Shown: positions 30,501 to 41,285, numbered from the stretch's first letter. The stretch is DNA of 64,000 nt from an archaeon (GCA_020057295.1 JAGVGF010000003.1:62001-126000), one strand, 5' to 3'. Translations and numbers: made by a program. Notes: generated from the letters alone by a model not told the origin.

Positions 30501-33125
30501 ATGGTCATTCCGGAAGTCAAATTAAAGGTTGCTGAAGCAATTCAGGATGATGTTACTAAAGGTATTGTTAGAGTTGATTCTGGATATATGAAACAAATCG
30601 GTATTCGTTCTGGTGATATTGTTGAAATTCAAGGTGGTCGAAAGACTGTTGCAATTGTTGATAGAGCATATCCTGGTGATATTGGATTAAACATTATTAG
30701 AATGGATGGTTTAATCAGAAGAAATTCTAAGACAGGAATAGGCGAAGTTGTTACTGTAAGAAAAGCTAATGTTAAAGAAGCCAAAAAGATTATTATTGCT
30801 CCAGCAAAAGAAGGCATATTAATTAGAGCAAATCCAATCATATTCAAACAAGGTTTACTTGGCAGAGCAGTTGTTAAAGGAGATATTGTTTCTTTAGGAG
30901 GAACAAGAACTAGAAGAACTGCAATGAGTCAAAGTCCGTTCTTCGATGATATTTTTAATATTGCCGGTGATGAGGCATTAATGGGTTTTGGTCTTGGTGA
31001 CCTAAAATTTATGATTGTTGATGTAAATCCTGCAAAGGAAGCTGTTATAATTACTGATTCTACTGAAGTAATATTCAATCCAGAAGCAATTCCTGAAGTT
31101 AAGGAAGATAAATTGCCAGATGTTTCTTATGAAGATATTGGTGGATTAGAAGAAGAATTAAAGAAAGTTCGTGAAATGGTCGAGTTACCGTTAAAACATC
31201 CCGAAATTTTCGAAAGATTGGGAATTGAACCACCAAAAGGAGTTCTATTACATGGTCCACCAGGAACTGGAAAAACTCTTTTAGCAAAAGCTGTTGCAAA
31301 TGAAACGCAATCAAACTTTATTCTAATTAATGGTCCAGAAATAATGAGTAAATATTATGGACAGTCAGAAGAAAATTTACGTAAAAAGTTCGAAGATGCT
31401 GAAAAGAACGCTCCTTCAATAATATTTATTGATGAAATAGATGCAATCGCATCAAAGAGAGAAGAGACACACGGTGAAGTTGAGAAACGTGTTGTTGCAC
31501 AATTACTTGCAATAATGGATGGCTTAAAATCTCGAGGAAAAGTCGTTGTTATAGCAGCATCAAATATTCCAAACGCTCTTGATCCAGCATTACGTAGACC
31601 AGGAAGATTCGATAGAGAAATAGAAATTGGCGTTCCGACAAAGGCGGGAAGACTTTCAGTTATGAAGATTCATACAAGAAATATGCCATTTAAAGGTTCA
31701 TTTCATAATGAAGTTGCACTTGATGCATTGAAACATGTTATTGAAGAAAAATCTAAGGATGGTAAGGATTCAAAAACAAAAAAGAGTTCTAAAACTGAAG
31801 TTGACAGGTTAAAGAAATTTTTAGAATCAAGCGATAAAGTTGAAAGATTGCTTAGTGAATTAAAAGCTATAGAAAATAGTGCTGAAATATGGGGTAGTAA
31901 TGATCCTAAAAGTAAATTTTTAGATATTGCTAAGAAGAAGTTAGATGATGAAATAGTAGAAATTATATGTACATTATTTGATGTAGGAATTTTGGGCAAA
32001 TCATTTTATGATGATGTTAGACAAAAAGGAGTTATTAATGATTTAAATGACATTGCGGAAATTACTTACGGATTTGTTGGCGCAGATATTGCATCATTAT
32101 GTAAAGAATCTGCAATGGTGGTTTTAAGAAAAGTTATTTCTGATTTAAACTTGCAAAGTAATGATCCGTTATCTGAAGAAATATTAGAAAAATTAATTAT
32201 TACTAAGGATGATTTCATGTCCGCATTAAAAACAGTAAGACCAAGCGCTCTAAGAGAAGTATTGATTGAAAAACCAACAACTACTTGGGAAGATATTGGC
32301 GGGGCTGATGAAGCTAAGCAAGAATTAAAAGAAGCTGTAGAATGGCCTTTGCAGAATAGTGTAGCATTCGAACGTTTAGGTATTAAACCACCAACAGGTG
32401 TATTATTATACGGTCCTCCAGGAACTGGAAAGACGCTTTTAGCGAAAGCAGTTGCTAATGAAAGTAAAGCTAACTTTATTTTGGTTAATGGTCCGGAATT
32501 AATGAGTAAATGGGTTGGAGAATCTGAAAAAGCTGTGAGAAAAATATTTGAGAAAGCAAGACAGACAAGTCCTAGCATAATATTCTTTGATGAGATTGAT
32601 AGTTTAGTTCCGAAAAGGGGCGCTAACTCGGATTCATCTGGTGTTACGGAAAAAGTTGTAAATCAATTATTAACAGAAATGAATGGGTTGCAAGAAATGA
32701 AGGATGTTGTTGTAATAGGTGCAACAAATAGGCCTGACTTACTTGATTCAGCATTATTAAGGCCTGGAAGATTTGATAGAATAGTGTTAGTTAGCGTTCC
32801 GGATGCTAAGTCACGTAAAGATATATTCAAATTACATACTAAGAGGATGCCATTATCTAAAGATGTTAAAGTTGAAGAATTAGTTTTAAAAACTGAAGGA
32901 TATGTTGGAGCAGATATTGAATCTGTATGTAGAGAAGCTGCAATGCTTGCATTAAGAGAAGATATGACTGCACGAGATGTTAAGATGAAATATTTCACTG
33001 AAGCATTAAAGAAAGTAAGACCATCAGCATCCAAGGATATTGAAAAAACATATGCAGAATTCAATGAAAACTTCAGAAAGACAAGAGCTGAAGAGATGAA
33101 AGATAAACCAAACTACTTTGGTTAA
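30501..33125 (+). CDS. cdc48: Cdc48/VCP-type double AAA+ ATPase with D1 insertion
   Basis: Two GPPGTGKT Walker A, two DEID Walker B; about 115-aa insertion in D1 lid. Confidence 0.95.
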   Translation: MVIPEVKLKVAEAIQDDVTKGIVRVDSGYMKQIGIRSGDIVEIQGGRKTVAIVDRAYPGDIGLNIIRMDGLIRRNSKTGIGEVVTVRKANVKEAKKIIIAPAKEGILIRANPIIFKQGLLGRAVVKGDIVSLGGTRTRRTAMSQSPFFDDIFNIAGDEALMGFGLGDLKFMIVDVNPAKEAVIITDSTEVIFNPEAIPEVKEDKLPDVSYEDIGGLEEELKKVREMVELPLKHPEIFERLGIEPPKGVLLHGPPGTGKTLLAKAVANETQSNFILINGPEIMSKYYGQSEENLRKKFEDAEKNAPSIIFIDEIDAIASKREETHGEVEKRVVAQLLAIMDGLKSRGKVVVIAASNIPNALDPALRRPGRFDREIEIGVPTKAGRLSVMKIHTRNMPFKGSFHNEVALDALKHVIEEKSKDGKDSKTKKSSKTEVDRLKKFLESSDKVERLLSELKAIENSAEIWGSNDPKSKFLDIAKKKLDDEIVEIICTLFDVGILGKSFYDDVRQKGVINDLNDIAEITYGFVGADIASLCKESAMVVLRKVISDLNLQSNDPLSEEILEKLIITKDDFMSALKTVRPSALREVLIEKPTTTWEDIGGADEAKQELKEAVEWPLQNSVAFERLGIKPPTGVLLYGPPGTGKTLLAKAVANESKANFILVNGPELMSKWVGESEKAVRKIFEKARQTSPSIIFFDEIDSLVPKRGANSDSSGVTEKVVNQLLTEMNGLQEMKDVVVIGATNRPDLLDSALLRPGRFDRIVLVSVPDAKSRKDIFKLHTKRMPLSKDVKVEELVLKTEGYVGADIESVCREAAMLALREDMTARDVKMKYFTEALKKVRPSASKDIEKTYAEFNENFRKTRAEEMKDKPNYFG

Positions 33126-33134
33126 GGTTGTTCT

Positions 33135-34442
33135 ATGAAACATGTAAAGATTCTATTAGAGAACGAACATCTTGAAGGATTATTAATTAAAGAAGATGAT
33201 AAACATTTAGCTCTCAAATTATCTAATGGATATAATATCGGAATAAGTAAAAACAGAATAAAGAAAATTGAAGACATAAATTCTCGTGAAGATTTAGTTA
33301 AAGAACAACATTCCGAAAGGGTGCATAAAGAAATAGTCCAACATGTTTCGAAAGATGCAGTCAGTGATTTGCCTAAAGTTTTAATTTTACATACTGGAGG
33401 AACTATTGCAAGTAAAGTTGATTATCAAACTGGTGCAGTAACTCCTAAATTTACTCCTGAAGAATTGAATTCTATGTTTCCAGAAATAAAAGATATTGCA
33501 AATATAGAGAGTAGATTATTTAGGAATATGGCTTCTGATGATATGAGATTTTCTCATTACAACCTTATCGCAAAAGAGATTGAGAAAGAATTAACTGAAC
33601 ATAAAGATCTAAAAGGAATCATAATTACGCAAGGAACAGACACGATACATTATACGAGTGCAGCTCTTAGCTTTATTTTTGAACATTTACAAATTCCTGT
33701 GGTTATTGTTGGTTCACAACGTAGCTCTGATCGGGGAAGTTCTGATGCGGCAATGAATTTGATTAGTGCTGTAGCATTTATTGCAAATACAAGCCTTAAA
33801 GGAGTGTTTATATGTTTTCATGAAAATATTTCAGATGAATCATGCATAATACTTAACGGTCTTAATGCTAAAAAATTGCATTCATCAAGAAGAGATGCAT
33901 TTAAGCCAGTAAATGTTCCTTCAATCGCAAGGATAGATTATAATACTAAAAATATAGAATATGTTTCAGAACATCCAGAATCATCATTAAATAGTCCAGG
34001 AAAATTAAAATTGCATTTATTTAATGAAGATTTGAAGATTGGAATGTTAGTTTCTCATCCTAATATGTTTGCTGCAGAAATAGAACCTTTCTTGAAAGGA
34101 TTTGATGGAATAATTTTACAAGGAACAGGATTATGTCATTTTCCAATAAATGAAATTGATGAATTTACGAAAGAGCACACTAAAATAAAAGATGTTTTAA
34201 CAGAATTATCTAGTAAAATTCCTGTGGTTATGAGTTTGCAAACAGTTTACGGAAGCGTAAACATGAATGTATATAGGCCAGGAAAAGCATTAATAGAAAT
34301 GGGGATTATAGGAAATTATTCTTCATTGATAACGGAAACCTCGTTCATAAAACTTTCTTGGTTGTTATCGCAAAAACTTGATCCTAAAGAATATTTTATG
34401 AAAGATTTACGAGGAGAATTCTTGGTTAAATCTGTCGAGTAA
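33135..34442 (+). CDS. gatD: Glu-tRNA(Gln) amidotransferase subunit D
   Basis: ILHTGGTIASKVDY, TQGTDTIHYTS, VGSQRSSDRGSSD. Confidence 0.92.
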   Translation: MKHVKILLENEHLEGLLIKEDDKHLALKLSNGYNIGISKNRIKKIEDINSREDLVKEQHSERVHKEIVQHVSKDAVSDLPKVLILHTGGTIASKVDYQTGAVTPKFTPEELNSMFPEIKDIANIESRLFRNMASDDMRFSHYNLIAKEIEKELTEHKDLKGIIITQGTDTIHYTSAALSFIFEHLQIPVVIVGSQRSSDRGSSDAAMNLISAVAFIANTSLKGVFICFHENISDESCIILNGLNAKKLHSSRRDAFKPVNVPSIARIDYNTKNIEYVSEHPESSLNSPGKLKLHLFNEDLKIGMLVSHPNMFAAEIEPFLKGFDGIILQGTGLCHFPINEIDEFTKEHTKIKDVLTELSSKIPVVMSLQTVYGSVNMNVYRPGKALIEMGIIGNYSSLITETSFIKLSWLLSQKLDPKEYFMKDLRGEFLVKSVE

Positions 34443-34548
34443 TGCATAATCGCTGTAAAACATTTTTTTAAAGCGAATTAGTCTTATTTTGTCTTCTTTT
34501 ATCTAAATAGACATTTAAAATGCTTATATTACTCTATAAACGTCTTTC

Positions 34549-34569
34549 TTAGTGTTTAAATTACACTAT
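34549..34569. promoter_or_regulatory. NAD operator-like palindrome 1
   Basis: TTAGTGT-TTAAATT-ACACTAT. Confidence 0.6.
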
Positions 34570-34603
34570 TATATTCTCGAGTACAACAATATTTATATAT
34601 TAC

Positions 34604-34624
34604 TTAGTGTTTACAATACAATAA
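34604..34624. promoter_or_regulatory. NAD operator-like palindrome 2
   Basis: TTAGTGT-TTACAAT-ACAATAA. Confidence 0.6.
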
Positions 34625-34652
34625 GCTAATTAAAGTTTGATTAACAAAATAC

Positions 34653-34673
34653 TAAGTGTAAAAGATACACAAA
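34653..34673. promoter_or_regulatory. NAD operator-like palindrome 3
   Basis: TAAGTGT-AAAAGAT-ACACAAA. Confidence 0.5.
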
Positions 34674-34700
34674 GGTTAATTCGAAATCAATGAGGTCAAA

Positions 34701-36080
34701 ATGAAATTAACACATCCAGAAGAAACGGATTTATACAATGAAACAATGGATAATTTAGGTCCGAAAGAAACAGAAACAGGTTATTCAGTATGGCAGGCTA
34801 TTCCACGAGATGTTAACAAATATTTCAAACCACGAGTAATGGCTGGCACTAGAGCAATACTTAGAGATTTCTTAGACAGGAGTGATGGAGGCCTGGAACT
34901 ATGCATACTACAAGATGGTATGCCCTTTCTTCCAGGAGATCCTGTCGTTCAAGTAATAGGAGAAAAAAGTCAAGCAAGAAAATTAGAAGCTAAAATTCTA
35001 TCAACATTATTCTATATGACAGAAGTAGCAACAAGAACGAAAGAGTTAATAGATTTAGTAGGCGCTGACAGATTAATAGAAGTAGGAATGAGAGGATCAG
35101 CTCCAGGCGCATGGACATACAGTGCAGAAGCATTTTTGATTGGCGGAGGAAAATTAACTTCTAACACAACACTTCGAAACGTTCCCGGATTAGTTGAAGG
35201 AAGAGATTACAAATTAGTTGGAACAACAGGACACTCACTATATATGGAATACTTAGCAGCAGGATATACACAAAAAAATACATTCAAGATAATATTAGAA
35301 AAATTTGAGAAAAATTATTCTGGAAGACCATGTTCAATATTAGTAGATACGGTTGAACCAATGCTTGGAATAAACCAAGCATTAGATGTAATTAAGGAAA
35401 GAAAAAAAATCAGCGGACAGACACACTATATAAGATTAGATTCAGGAGATTTACTCAGTCAAGCGATTTATGCACTAAGAGAAACAGTTGAAGAAATACC
35501 TGATTTCAAAGTAATAATTGAAGACGGATTAACTGCAGATAAAATAAAACATTACGAAGCAGAAATACAAAAAGCAGGCTTCGATCCAAAGAAACACATC
35601 ATATATGGTGCAGGAGGATACTTCTTTAACAACATAACAAGAGACAGTAATGGTGCATGGGCATATAAGCCATCAGTCTATAGAACAACAAATAACGGAG
35701 ACGTAGATGTAGTAAAACTTTCTGGAAATATACTAAAGCAATCATTGCCAGGTCTAATAGGAATATCTTATGATGTTCTTGGAAAGAGATTGAATGTTCA
35801 TAACAGATATGCAGCAAACAGGATTATTACAGGAGAAACTTCTCAGGCGTATCTTGACAAAAGCATTGATGAATTAAAAAATGAAGCAAAATATTACTGG
35901 GGAAAAATGCAAGATATGCCAAAGAAATGGTATGCTGCGTATGATTTAAGTGACGAATTAACACAGATGCAGCATGATGCAGTAAAAAGAACTTACGAGT
36001 TCGGATACAAAACTATTTCATCAGAAGATTCAACACAATCTAAACAGAATCTAAAATTAGTTGTAAACGATTCTGTGTGA
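34701..36080 (+). CDS. pncB: Nicotinate (or nicotinamide) phosphoribosyltransferase
   Basis: GMRGSAPGAWTYSAEAFLIGG, LVGTTGHSLYMEY, HYIRLDSGDL. Confidence 0.88.
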   Translation: MKLTHPEETDLYNETMDNLGPKETETGYSVWQAIPRDVNKYFKPRVMAGTRAILRDFLDRSDGGLELCILQDGMPFLPGDPVVQVIGEKSQARKLEAKILSTLFYMTEVATRTKELIDLVGADRLIEVGMRGSAPGAWTYSAEAFLIGGGKLTSNTTLRNVPGLVEGRDYKLVGTTGHSLYMEYLAAGYTQKNTFKIILEKFEKNYSGRPCSILVDTVEPMLGINQALDVIKERKKISGQTHYIRLDSGDLLSQAIYALRETVEEIPDFKVIIEDGLTADKIKHYEAEIQKAGFDPKKHIIYGAGGYFFNNITRDSNGAWAYKPSVYRTTNNGDVDVVKLSGNILKQSLPGLIGISYDVLGKRLNVHNRYAANRIITGETSQAYLDKSIDELKNEAKYYWGKMQDMPKKWYAAYDLSDELTQMQHDAVKRTYEFGYKTISSEDSTQSKQNLKLVVNDSV

Positions 36081-36122
36081 ATATAATTTGATAATATTAT
36101 GGCTGACAAAATAACAAATAAC

Positions 36123-36143
36123 TTAGTGTTAATTTAACAATAA
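36123..36143. promoter_or_regulatory. NAD operator-like palindrome 4
   Basis: TTAGTGT-TAATTTA-ACAATAA upstream of pncA. Confidence 0.6.
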
Positions 36144-36171
36144 GAAAAGAAGATTATTGGAGGAAAATAAA

Positions 36172-36858
36172 ATGAAAACAAACGACTTAAAAGAAATGAG
36201 CAAAGAAAATACATTTTTTTACATGGTAGATATGCAAAACGATTTCGTGAAACCAGGAGGAGCATTATACGTTCCAAAAGCAGAAACGCTAATATCGACG
36301 ATACAAAAATTACAAGGATATGCAAGAAAGAACGGGATAAGAGAATACGCAAGCGTTGACAATCATTTCTACAGTGATGCGGAGATATCTGATAATCCTA
36401 CATGGTCTACAACATTCCCTCCACATTGTATGGATGGAACAGTAGGACAAAAGATTGTTGATGAATTAACAATTCCAGATGTATTTCCTATTGTAAACAA
36501 GATTGATGAAAAGGGAACAAAAAACGAAATCAATATTTATGATTTAAAGAGCGGCTTAACATATAATAGAAACGTTGTTTTCAGTAAGCAATCTACAGAT
36601 GTAACGACGAATCCACATTTTGCAGCAGCGATGAGTTATCTGAAAAGCGAAGGCGTAAGAAATGTGGTAGTATATGGTGTGGCAACAGATTATTGTGTAA
36701 AAGATGCAGTATCGGGTCTTCTTGCAAATGGTCTTGACGTATTTGTTGCCCAAGATGCAATAACAGGCATAGTTCCAGAGAACTGCAAAAAAACACTGGA
36801 CGATTTCATAACAAAGAATGTCAAGCTGATACAAACTTCAGACTTGTTAAGTCAATAA
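36172..36858 (+). CDS. pncA: Nicotinamidase (isochorismatase fold)
   Basis: YMVDMQNDFVKPGGAL, VYGVATDYCVKDA; ATG 36172 follows ggagg (track start 36157 is TTG upstream). Confidence 0.9.
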   Translation: MKTNDLKEMSKENTFFYMVDMQNDFVKPGGALYVPKAETLISTIQKLQGYARKNGIREYASVDNHFYSDAEISDNPTWSTTFPPHCMDGTVGQKIVDELTIPDVFPIVNKIDEKGTKNEINIYDLKSGLTYNRNVVFSKQSTDVTTNPHFAAAMSYLKSEGVRNVVVYGVATDYCVKDAVSGLLANGLDVFVAQDAITGIVPENCKKTLDDFITKNVKLIQTSDLLSQ

Positions 36859-36876
36859 AAACTAAAGGTGATTTCA

Positions 36877-37806
36877 ATGACAAACAAAAATTTAACAAAT
36901 AAAAATTCGATGAGAAAAATAAATTTACCTCACATGAATCCTAAAATTGTAAGTGAAGAGATAGGATCATTCGTTATCGAGACAGTAAATTCTGTAAATG
37001 CATCAGGATGTGTCATAGGATTATCGGGTGGTATTGACTCTAGCACGACTGTTGCCTTAATAAAAAATGCATTCGATATCTACAACAGCAGTCATGAGAA
37101 AAAATTAGAAGTTGTAGGATACATATTGCCCTCTAAAATCAACAGCGCAAAAGATACAGAAGATGGTGTGCGTATAGCTGACATTTTGAAAGTACGTTAT
37201 GAAGTGATAAATCTTGACAGAGCTATTGAGGGATTCAAGACAACAAATCCTGAGGCATTTGAAAGAAGATATGATCAAGGAAATATGATTTCTAGAATAA
37301 GAGCAAACGTTCTATCAACAAAAGCAGCAATAGAAAATAAAATAATTGCAGGCACAGGCAATAAGGATGAAGATTTTGGTGTAGGATATTATACTTTATT
37401 TGGAGATGGAGCAGTTCATCTAAGTCCTATAGGCGGGTTATCAAAAAGACTTGTGAGACAAATGGCGGAGCATTTAGGATTGCCGAAAGATTTAGTGTAT
37501 AGAGAACCTACAGCTGGATTGGAACATGGACAAACAGATTTCACAGATTTAGGGTATAAATATGATGTTGTGGAACTAGTTACAGAAGGCATTCATCAAG
37601 GATTTAGTGTTGACGAATTGATATCTCATGAACAAATAAAACCTTTGGTCGAATCGCAGATAAAAATGCTGACGAACCCTAAATTACAAACTGTAGACGC
37701 AGTAGTTTATGATATTATGCGAAGACATGAAATCGCAAATGCAAAGGTAAAGATAATACATCCGCCAGCAGCGCCTATAACATTAGGTTATAATGGATAT
37801 AGTTAA
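36877..37806 (+). CDS. nadE: NH3-dependent NAD synthetase
   Basis: IGLSGGIDSSTT, GTGNKDEDFGVGYYTLFGDGAVHLSPIG. Confidence 0.93.
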   Translation: MTNKNLTNKNSMRKINLPHMNPKIVSEEIGSFVIETVNSVNASGCVIGLSGGIDSSTTVALIKNAFDIYNSSHEKKLEVVGYILPSKINSAKDTEDGVRIADILKVRYEVINLDRAIEGFKTTNPEAFERRYDQGNMISRIRANVLSTKAAIENKIIAGTGNKDEDFGVGYYTLFGDGAVHLSPIGGLSKRLVRQMAEHLGLPKDLVYREPTAGLEHGQTDFTDLGYKYDVVELVTEGIHQGFSVDELISHEQIKPLVESQIKMLTNPKLQTVDAVVYDIMRRHEIANAKVKIIHPPAAPITLGYNGYS

Positions 37807-37822
37807 AATCGGTGTGATTAAA

Positions 37823-38869
37823 ATGAAACAAATTGAAGAGCTCGTTGGAAAAAGCTATATGACATGTTCAGCATGTATGTCTGTATGGGCTGATGGTTTG
37901 AGCTGGGCCAATGCACATACTGAAGCAGTGACAACCAAACTTTCCGAGGCAGATAATATTATTGTATTATCCTGTCAAGTTACGGATTTAGCTGTACTGA
38001 GTGATTTACGAACCATAGAAAAATATCATTCAATGTTTCCTGAGAAGAATTTTTTCATTAGCGGATGTCTGGCAAAACGCGAAGATGTTTCATTGCCAAG
38101 TTTTGCTGAAAGATTAGATACTCCGCGAGAGAATTATCAATTCATAACTAATCGTCGACTTGTGAATTTCGAAAAACCTTTTTGGACTCCAGAATTTAGT
38201 GAACAAGATTCAGACAAGGTTGATGGACATCTATTCAGAGATATGTATCCATTGCGTATAAGCAAGGGTTGTCCAAAAAAGTGTTCTTATTGTACTATAA
38301 GAATTACACGCGGAGATTTCGAGAAATTAGAAACATCACTCTTGGAGAAAGAATTCTTGAAATTTGATGATATACTATTAATTGCAGACAGCCCGACGGT
38401 TAGTCAAATCAAACAATGGTATGGCATTGCATTGAAACATCAAAAACCTTTTTCGATAAGAAATGTCGAACCTTCTGTGACTGTGGCGTGTCGTGAAGAA
38501 TTAAATGATTTGGCAGATAAAGGATTGTTAAAGGTTTATCATTCTCCTGTTCAGAGTTCAAATCCCGAAGTTTTACTAGATATGCGTCGTCCTGTAAATG
38601 CGACTTTAGAAACTATGGCTATAGCTAGTGAATTAAAAAATAAAGGTGTGTATATAGCGACTAATATCATAATCGATTATAAAAACTATTCTCAAGATTT
38701 TAGCAAGATATATGCATTGTATGATTATGTTAGTTGGAATCCTCTATGGGATGGTGTTTGGAATAGAGATAAGGCCGAGAAAAGATTTGATTTGTATATT
38801 AATTCAGGGATAGTTCCTGGAGAAGTTGAAAGAGCACTTGTAAATTGTGGAAAATCATTATCAAAATAA
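37823..38869 (+). CDS. MiaB-like radical SAM protein (methylthiotransferase family, no TRAM domain)
   Basis: UPF0004-like N-terminus with CSACM, VLSCQV, ISGCLAKR; GCPKKCSYCTIR radical SAM motif. Confidence 0.75.
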   Translation: MKQIEELVGKSYMTCSACMSVWADGLSWANAHTEAVTTKLSEADNIIVLSCQVTDLAVLSDLRTIEKYHSMFPEKNFFISGCLAKREDVSLPSFAERLDTPRENYQFITNRRLVNFEKPFWTPEFSEQDSDKVDGHLFRDMYPLRISKGCPKKCSYCTIRITRGDFEKLETSLLEKEFLKFDDILLIADSPTVSQIKQWYGIALKHQKPFSIRNVEPSVTVACREELNDLADKGLLKVYHSPVQSSNPEVLLDMRRPVNATLETMAIASELKNKGVYIATNIIIDYKNYSQDFSKIYALYDYVSWNPLWDGVWNRDKAEKRFDLYINSGIVPGEVERALVNCGKSLSK

Positions 38870-38896
38870 AATTTAATAATTATTCGGAGGCAAAGT

Positions 38897-39901
38897 ATGA
38901 ATATAGGATTATATGGTGGAAGTTTTAATCCCGTGCATAATGCACATTTAGATATTATTAAAGATATCTTGTCAAAAAAACTCGTTGATCAAGTATGGAT
39001 TCTGCCTTGTAAGAATCATGCATTTGACAAAGAGTTGGCACCAATTGATAATCGTTTGGAAATGTTAGAGTTAGCTTTATCAGATTTAAAATCTGATTCT
39101 CATCTTCCTGTGAGAGTAGATTTGACAGAATTAGAGATGTCAGGAAAGAGTTATACTTCTGATACTGTAAAATTATTACGAGAAAAATATTCTTCTGAAA
39201 AATATAGATTTAGTTTTATTTGCGGTGCTGATGTCTTGCCCACATTTGATAAATGGCATGATGTTGAATATATTAAAAAAACCCTTCCAATAATTTTAGT
39301 CAAACGTCCAGGATACATTATTAATTCAACTATAAGAGAAAATTTGCTCCTAGATGCAATAATAGAAAATGATAGCAATATATCTTCTTCTATAATAAGA
39401 GAGCGTATAGCGTTGAATAAATCTCTCGCGGATCTTGTTCCGCAAAAAGTAGAAGAATATATAAATATTCATAAATTATACTCTAACATGGTCAGATATA
39501 CTAATCCTGCAAGTACTGTAGATTTAATAGTTCCAACACAAAAAGGAATAGTTTTCATTAAAAGAAAACATCCTCCATTCAAGGGTAAATGGGCTTTTCC
39601 AGGAGGATATCTTAACACTGATAAAGAGACTTTAGAAGAAGCAGGTGTCAGAGAGCTTTTTGAAGAAACACATCTTGTCGCAAAGCCAGAAGACTTAGTG
39701 TTGATGGGTGCATATTCTGAACCTAAACGCGATCCGCGCGGACATGTCATTGCTCATGCTTATATCGTAACAAAATTTTCTGGGACATTAAAAGCAGATG
39801 ATGATGCAGCTGAAATCGCTGTGTTTAAAATCAAACCTGAAGATTTGGCTTTTGACCATTCAAGAGTATATGATGATTACATTAAAAAATATGGTGTATA
39901 A
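38897..39901 (+). CDS. nadD: NadD-type adenylyltransferase fused to Nudix hydrolase
   Basis: YGGSFNPVHNAHL, SSSIIRER; C-terminal GGYLNTDKETLEEAGVRELFEETHL Nudix box. Confidence 0.9.
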   Translation: MNIGLYGGSFNPVHNAHLDIIKDILSKKLVDQVWILPCKNHAFDKELAPIDNRLEMLELALSDLKSDSHLPVRVDLTELEMSGKSYTSDTVKLLREKYSSEKYRFSFICGADVLPTFDKWHDVEYIKKTLPIILVKRPGYIINSTIRENLLLDAIIENDSNISSSIIRERIALNKSLADLVPQKVEEYINIHKLYSNMVRYTNPASTVDLIVPTQKGIVFIKRKHPPFKGKWAFPGGYLNTDKETLEEAGVRELFEETHLVAKPEDLVLMGAYSEPKRDPRGHVIAHAYIVTKFSGTLKADDDAAEIAVFKIKPEDLAFDHSRVYDDYIKKYGV

Positions 39902-39902
39902 C

Positions 39903-40772
39903 ATGAATATAAAAAATGTTTTAATAACCACTAAGCAAACAGCCTTAGAATATTATAGGCAAAATTATGATGTTCCGGAGGAAGTAATTCCTGCTGATTT
40001 GTTAGTGTCTAAAAAGCGAGAGCATTCTGAGCATTATAATTCTATAAAAATAATTAAAGATGCTTTAGAGAAACATAACATATCTTATCATGTTGTGTAC
40101 ATGCCTTATGCTGCGCACGAGGAGTTTATTGGCAGAGATCTTGTTATAGCTGTTGGTGGCGATGGTACTGTATTAAATACGGCTAGATATATCAGAGATA
40201 ATACTCCTTTACTAACTGTGAAATCAGAAGGTGATAGTGTGGGTGCTTTGTGTACTATTAAAGCCAAAGACTTTGTTGAAACTTTTGAAAAGATACTTTC
40301 TGGAAATTTTAGGATAGAATTATGGAATAGAGCTGAAGGAAAATTTGGTAACAAAACAGACATAGCTCTTAATGAAATAGCTATAGGAACCAAACATTTT
40401 AACGGTATGGCCACTTATGAAGTAAAGTTTGGTGATAAGAAAGAAATTCAGAGAAGCAGTAAAATAATTGTCAGTACAGGTGCAGGATCAACAGGATGGT
40501 ATAATAATATTCATAACAGTAACGGCGTATTTCATCCATCAATATCGGAATTAAGGTTTACAGTATCAGAGAGTATCAAGTCGCATAATTATAAGATGTT
40601 GCATGGTCATGTCATGCCCGGAGATGTTTTAGAGATAGTGTCTTTGATGGATACTGAAGGAACTATAAGTTTTGATGGTGATAAAAATAAGCGCATGTAT
40701 AATTTTCCTATTGGTCAAAAGATTTGTATAAAAATTTCTGACAAGCCGTTACATATGATTTTTACTAAATAA
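39903..40772 (+). CDS. nadK: NAD kinase
   Basis: VIAVGGDGTVLNTA, VSTGAGSTGWYNN. Confidence 0.9.
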   Translation: MNIKNVLITTKQTALEYYRQNYDVPEEVIPADLLVSKKREHSEHYNSIKIIKDALEKHNISYHVVYMPYAAHEEFIGRDLVIAVGGDGTVLNTARYIRDNTPLLTVKSEGDSVGALCTIKAKDFVETFEKILSGNFRIELWNRAEGKFGNKTDIALNEIAIGTKHFNGMATYEVKFGDKKEIQRSSKIIVSTGAGSTGWYNNIHNSNGVFHPSISELRFTVSESIKSHNYKMLHGHVMPGDVLEIVSLMDTEGTISFDGDKNKRMYNFPIGQKICIKISDKPLHMIFTK

Positions 40773-40823
40773 TAATTCAGTTTAGTTATAGTTTATTTAG
40801 CTGTATATCAAGATGAGATAAAA

Positions 40824-41285
40824 ATGAAATATATTGAATGCCCGGAAAATTATGAGAAAGAATTAAATTCGCCAGTTTCTCTCTTCATTGCTGGAGGTAT
40901 CACTGGTTGTACTAATTGGCAGAACAAATTTATTGAGCTGCTTAAAGATGAAGATGTTGTTTTATTAAATCCTAGAAGAAAGATATTCTCTGAAAATGAT
41001 CCTAGCATTTCTGAACAGCAGATACTGTGGGAACATGTTTATCTAAAAAGTGCTGATGCGACTTCTTTTTGGTTTACTCCAGAAACGTTATGTCCTATAA
41101 CTCTATTCGAGTTAGGAAAACAACTTTCATTGAACAAGCCGTTGTTTGTAGGCATACATCCTGAATATGCTAGGAAAAAGGATTTGGAGATTCAGGTGAA
41201 ACTTATAAGACCAGATATTAAGATAGTATACGATCTAGAATCTCTTTCTTCTCAAGTAAAGAACTGGCTTAAGCAAAAAATTTAG
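40824..41285 (+). CDS. Nucleoside 2-deoxyribosyltransferase-like protein
   Basis: LFIAGGITGCTNWQ, ADATSFWFTPETLCPITLFELG. Confidence 0.75.
   Translation: MKYIECPENYEKELNSPVSLFIAGGITGCTNWQNKFIELLKDEDVVLLNPRRKIFSENDPSISEQQILWEHVYLKSADATSFWFTPETLCPITLFELGKQLSLNKPLFVGIHPEYARKKDLEIQVKLIRPDIKIVYDLESLSSQVKNWLKQKI

Noticed and set aside
32066-33064. Minus-strand ORFs of 170 and 133 aa inside cdc48
   Set aside because: Shadow ORFs opposite conserved AAA+ sequence
39798-39902. Upstream extension of the NAD kinase ORF from 39798
   Set aside because: Overlaps the end of the NadD-Nudix gene by about 100 bp; ATG at 39903 gives a normal NAD kinase N-terminus
38870-40823. Further NrtR-like operator sites inside the NAD operon
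   Set aside because: Intergenic gaps 38870-38896 and 40773-40823 contain no TAGTGT-N7-ACAMTA match
40824-41285. Deoxyribosyltransferase-like protein as an NAD-depleting antiviral effector
   Set aside because: Context is NAD synthesis with no defence partner genes; a metabolic role is more parsimonious
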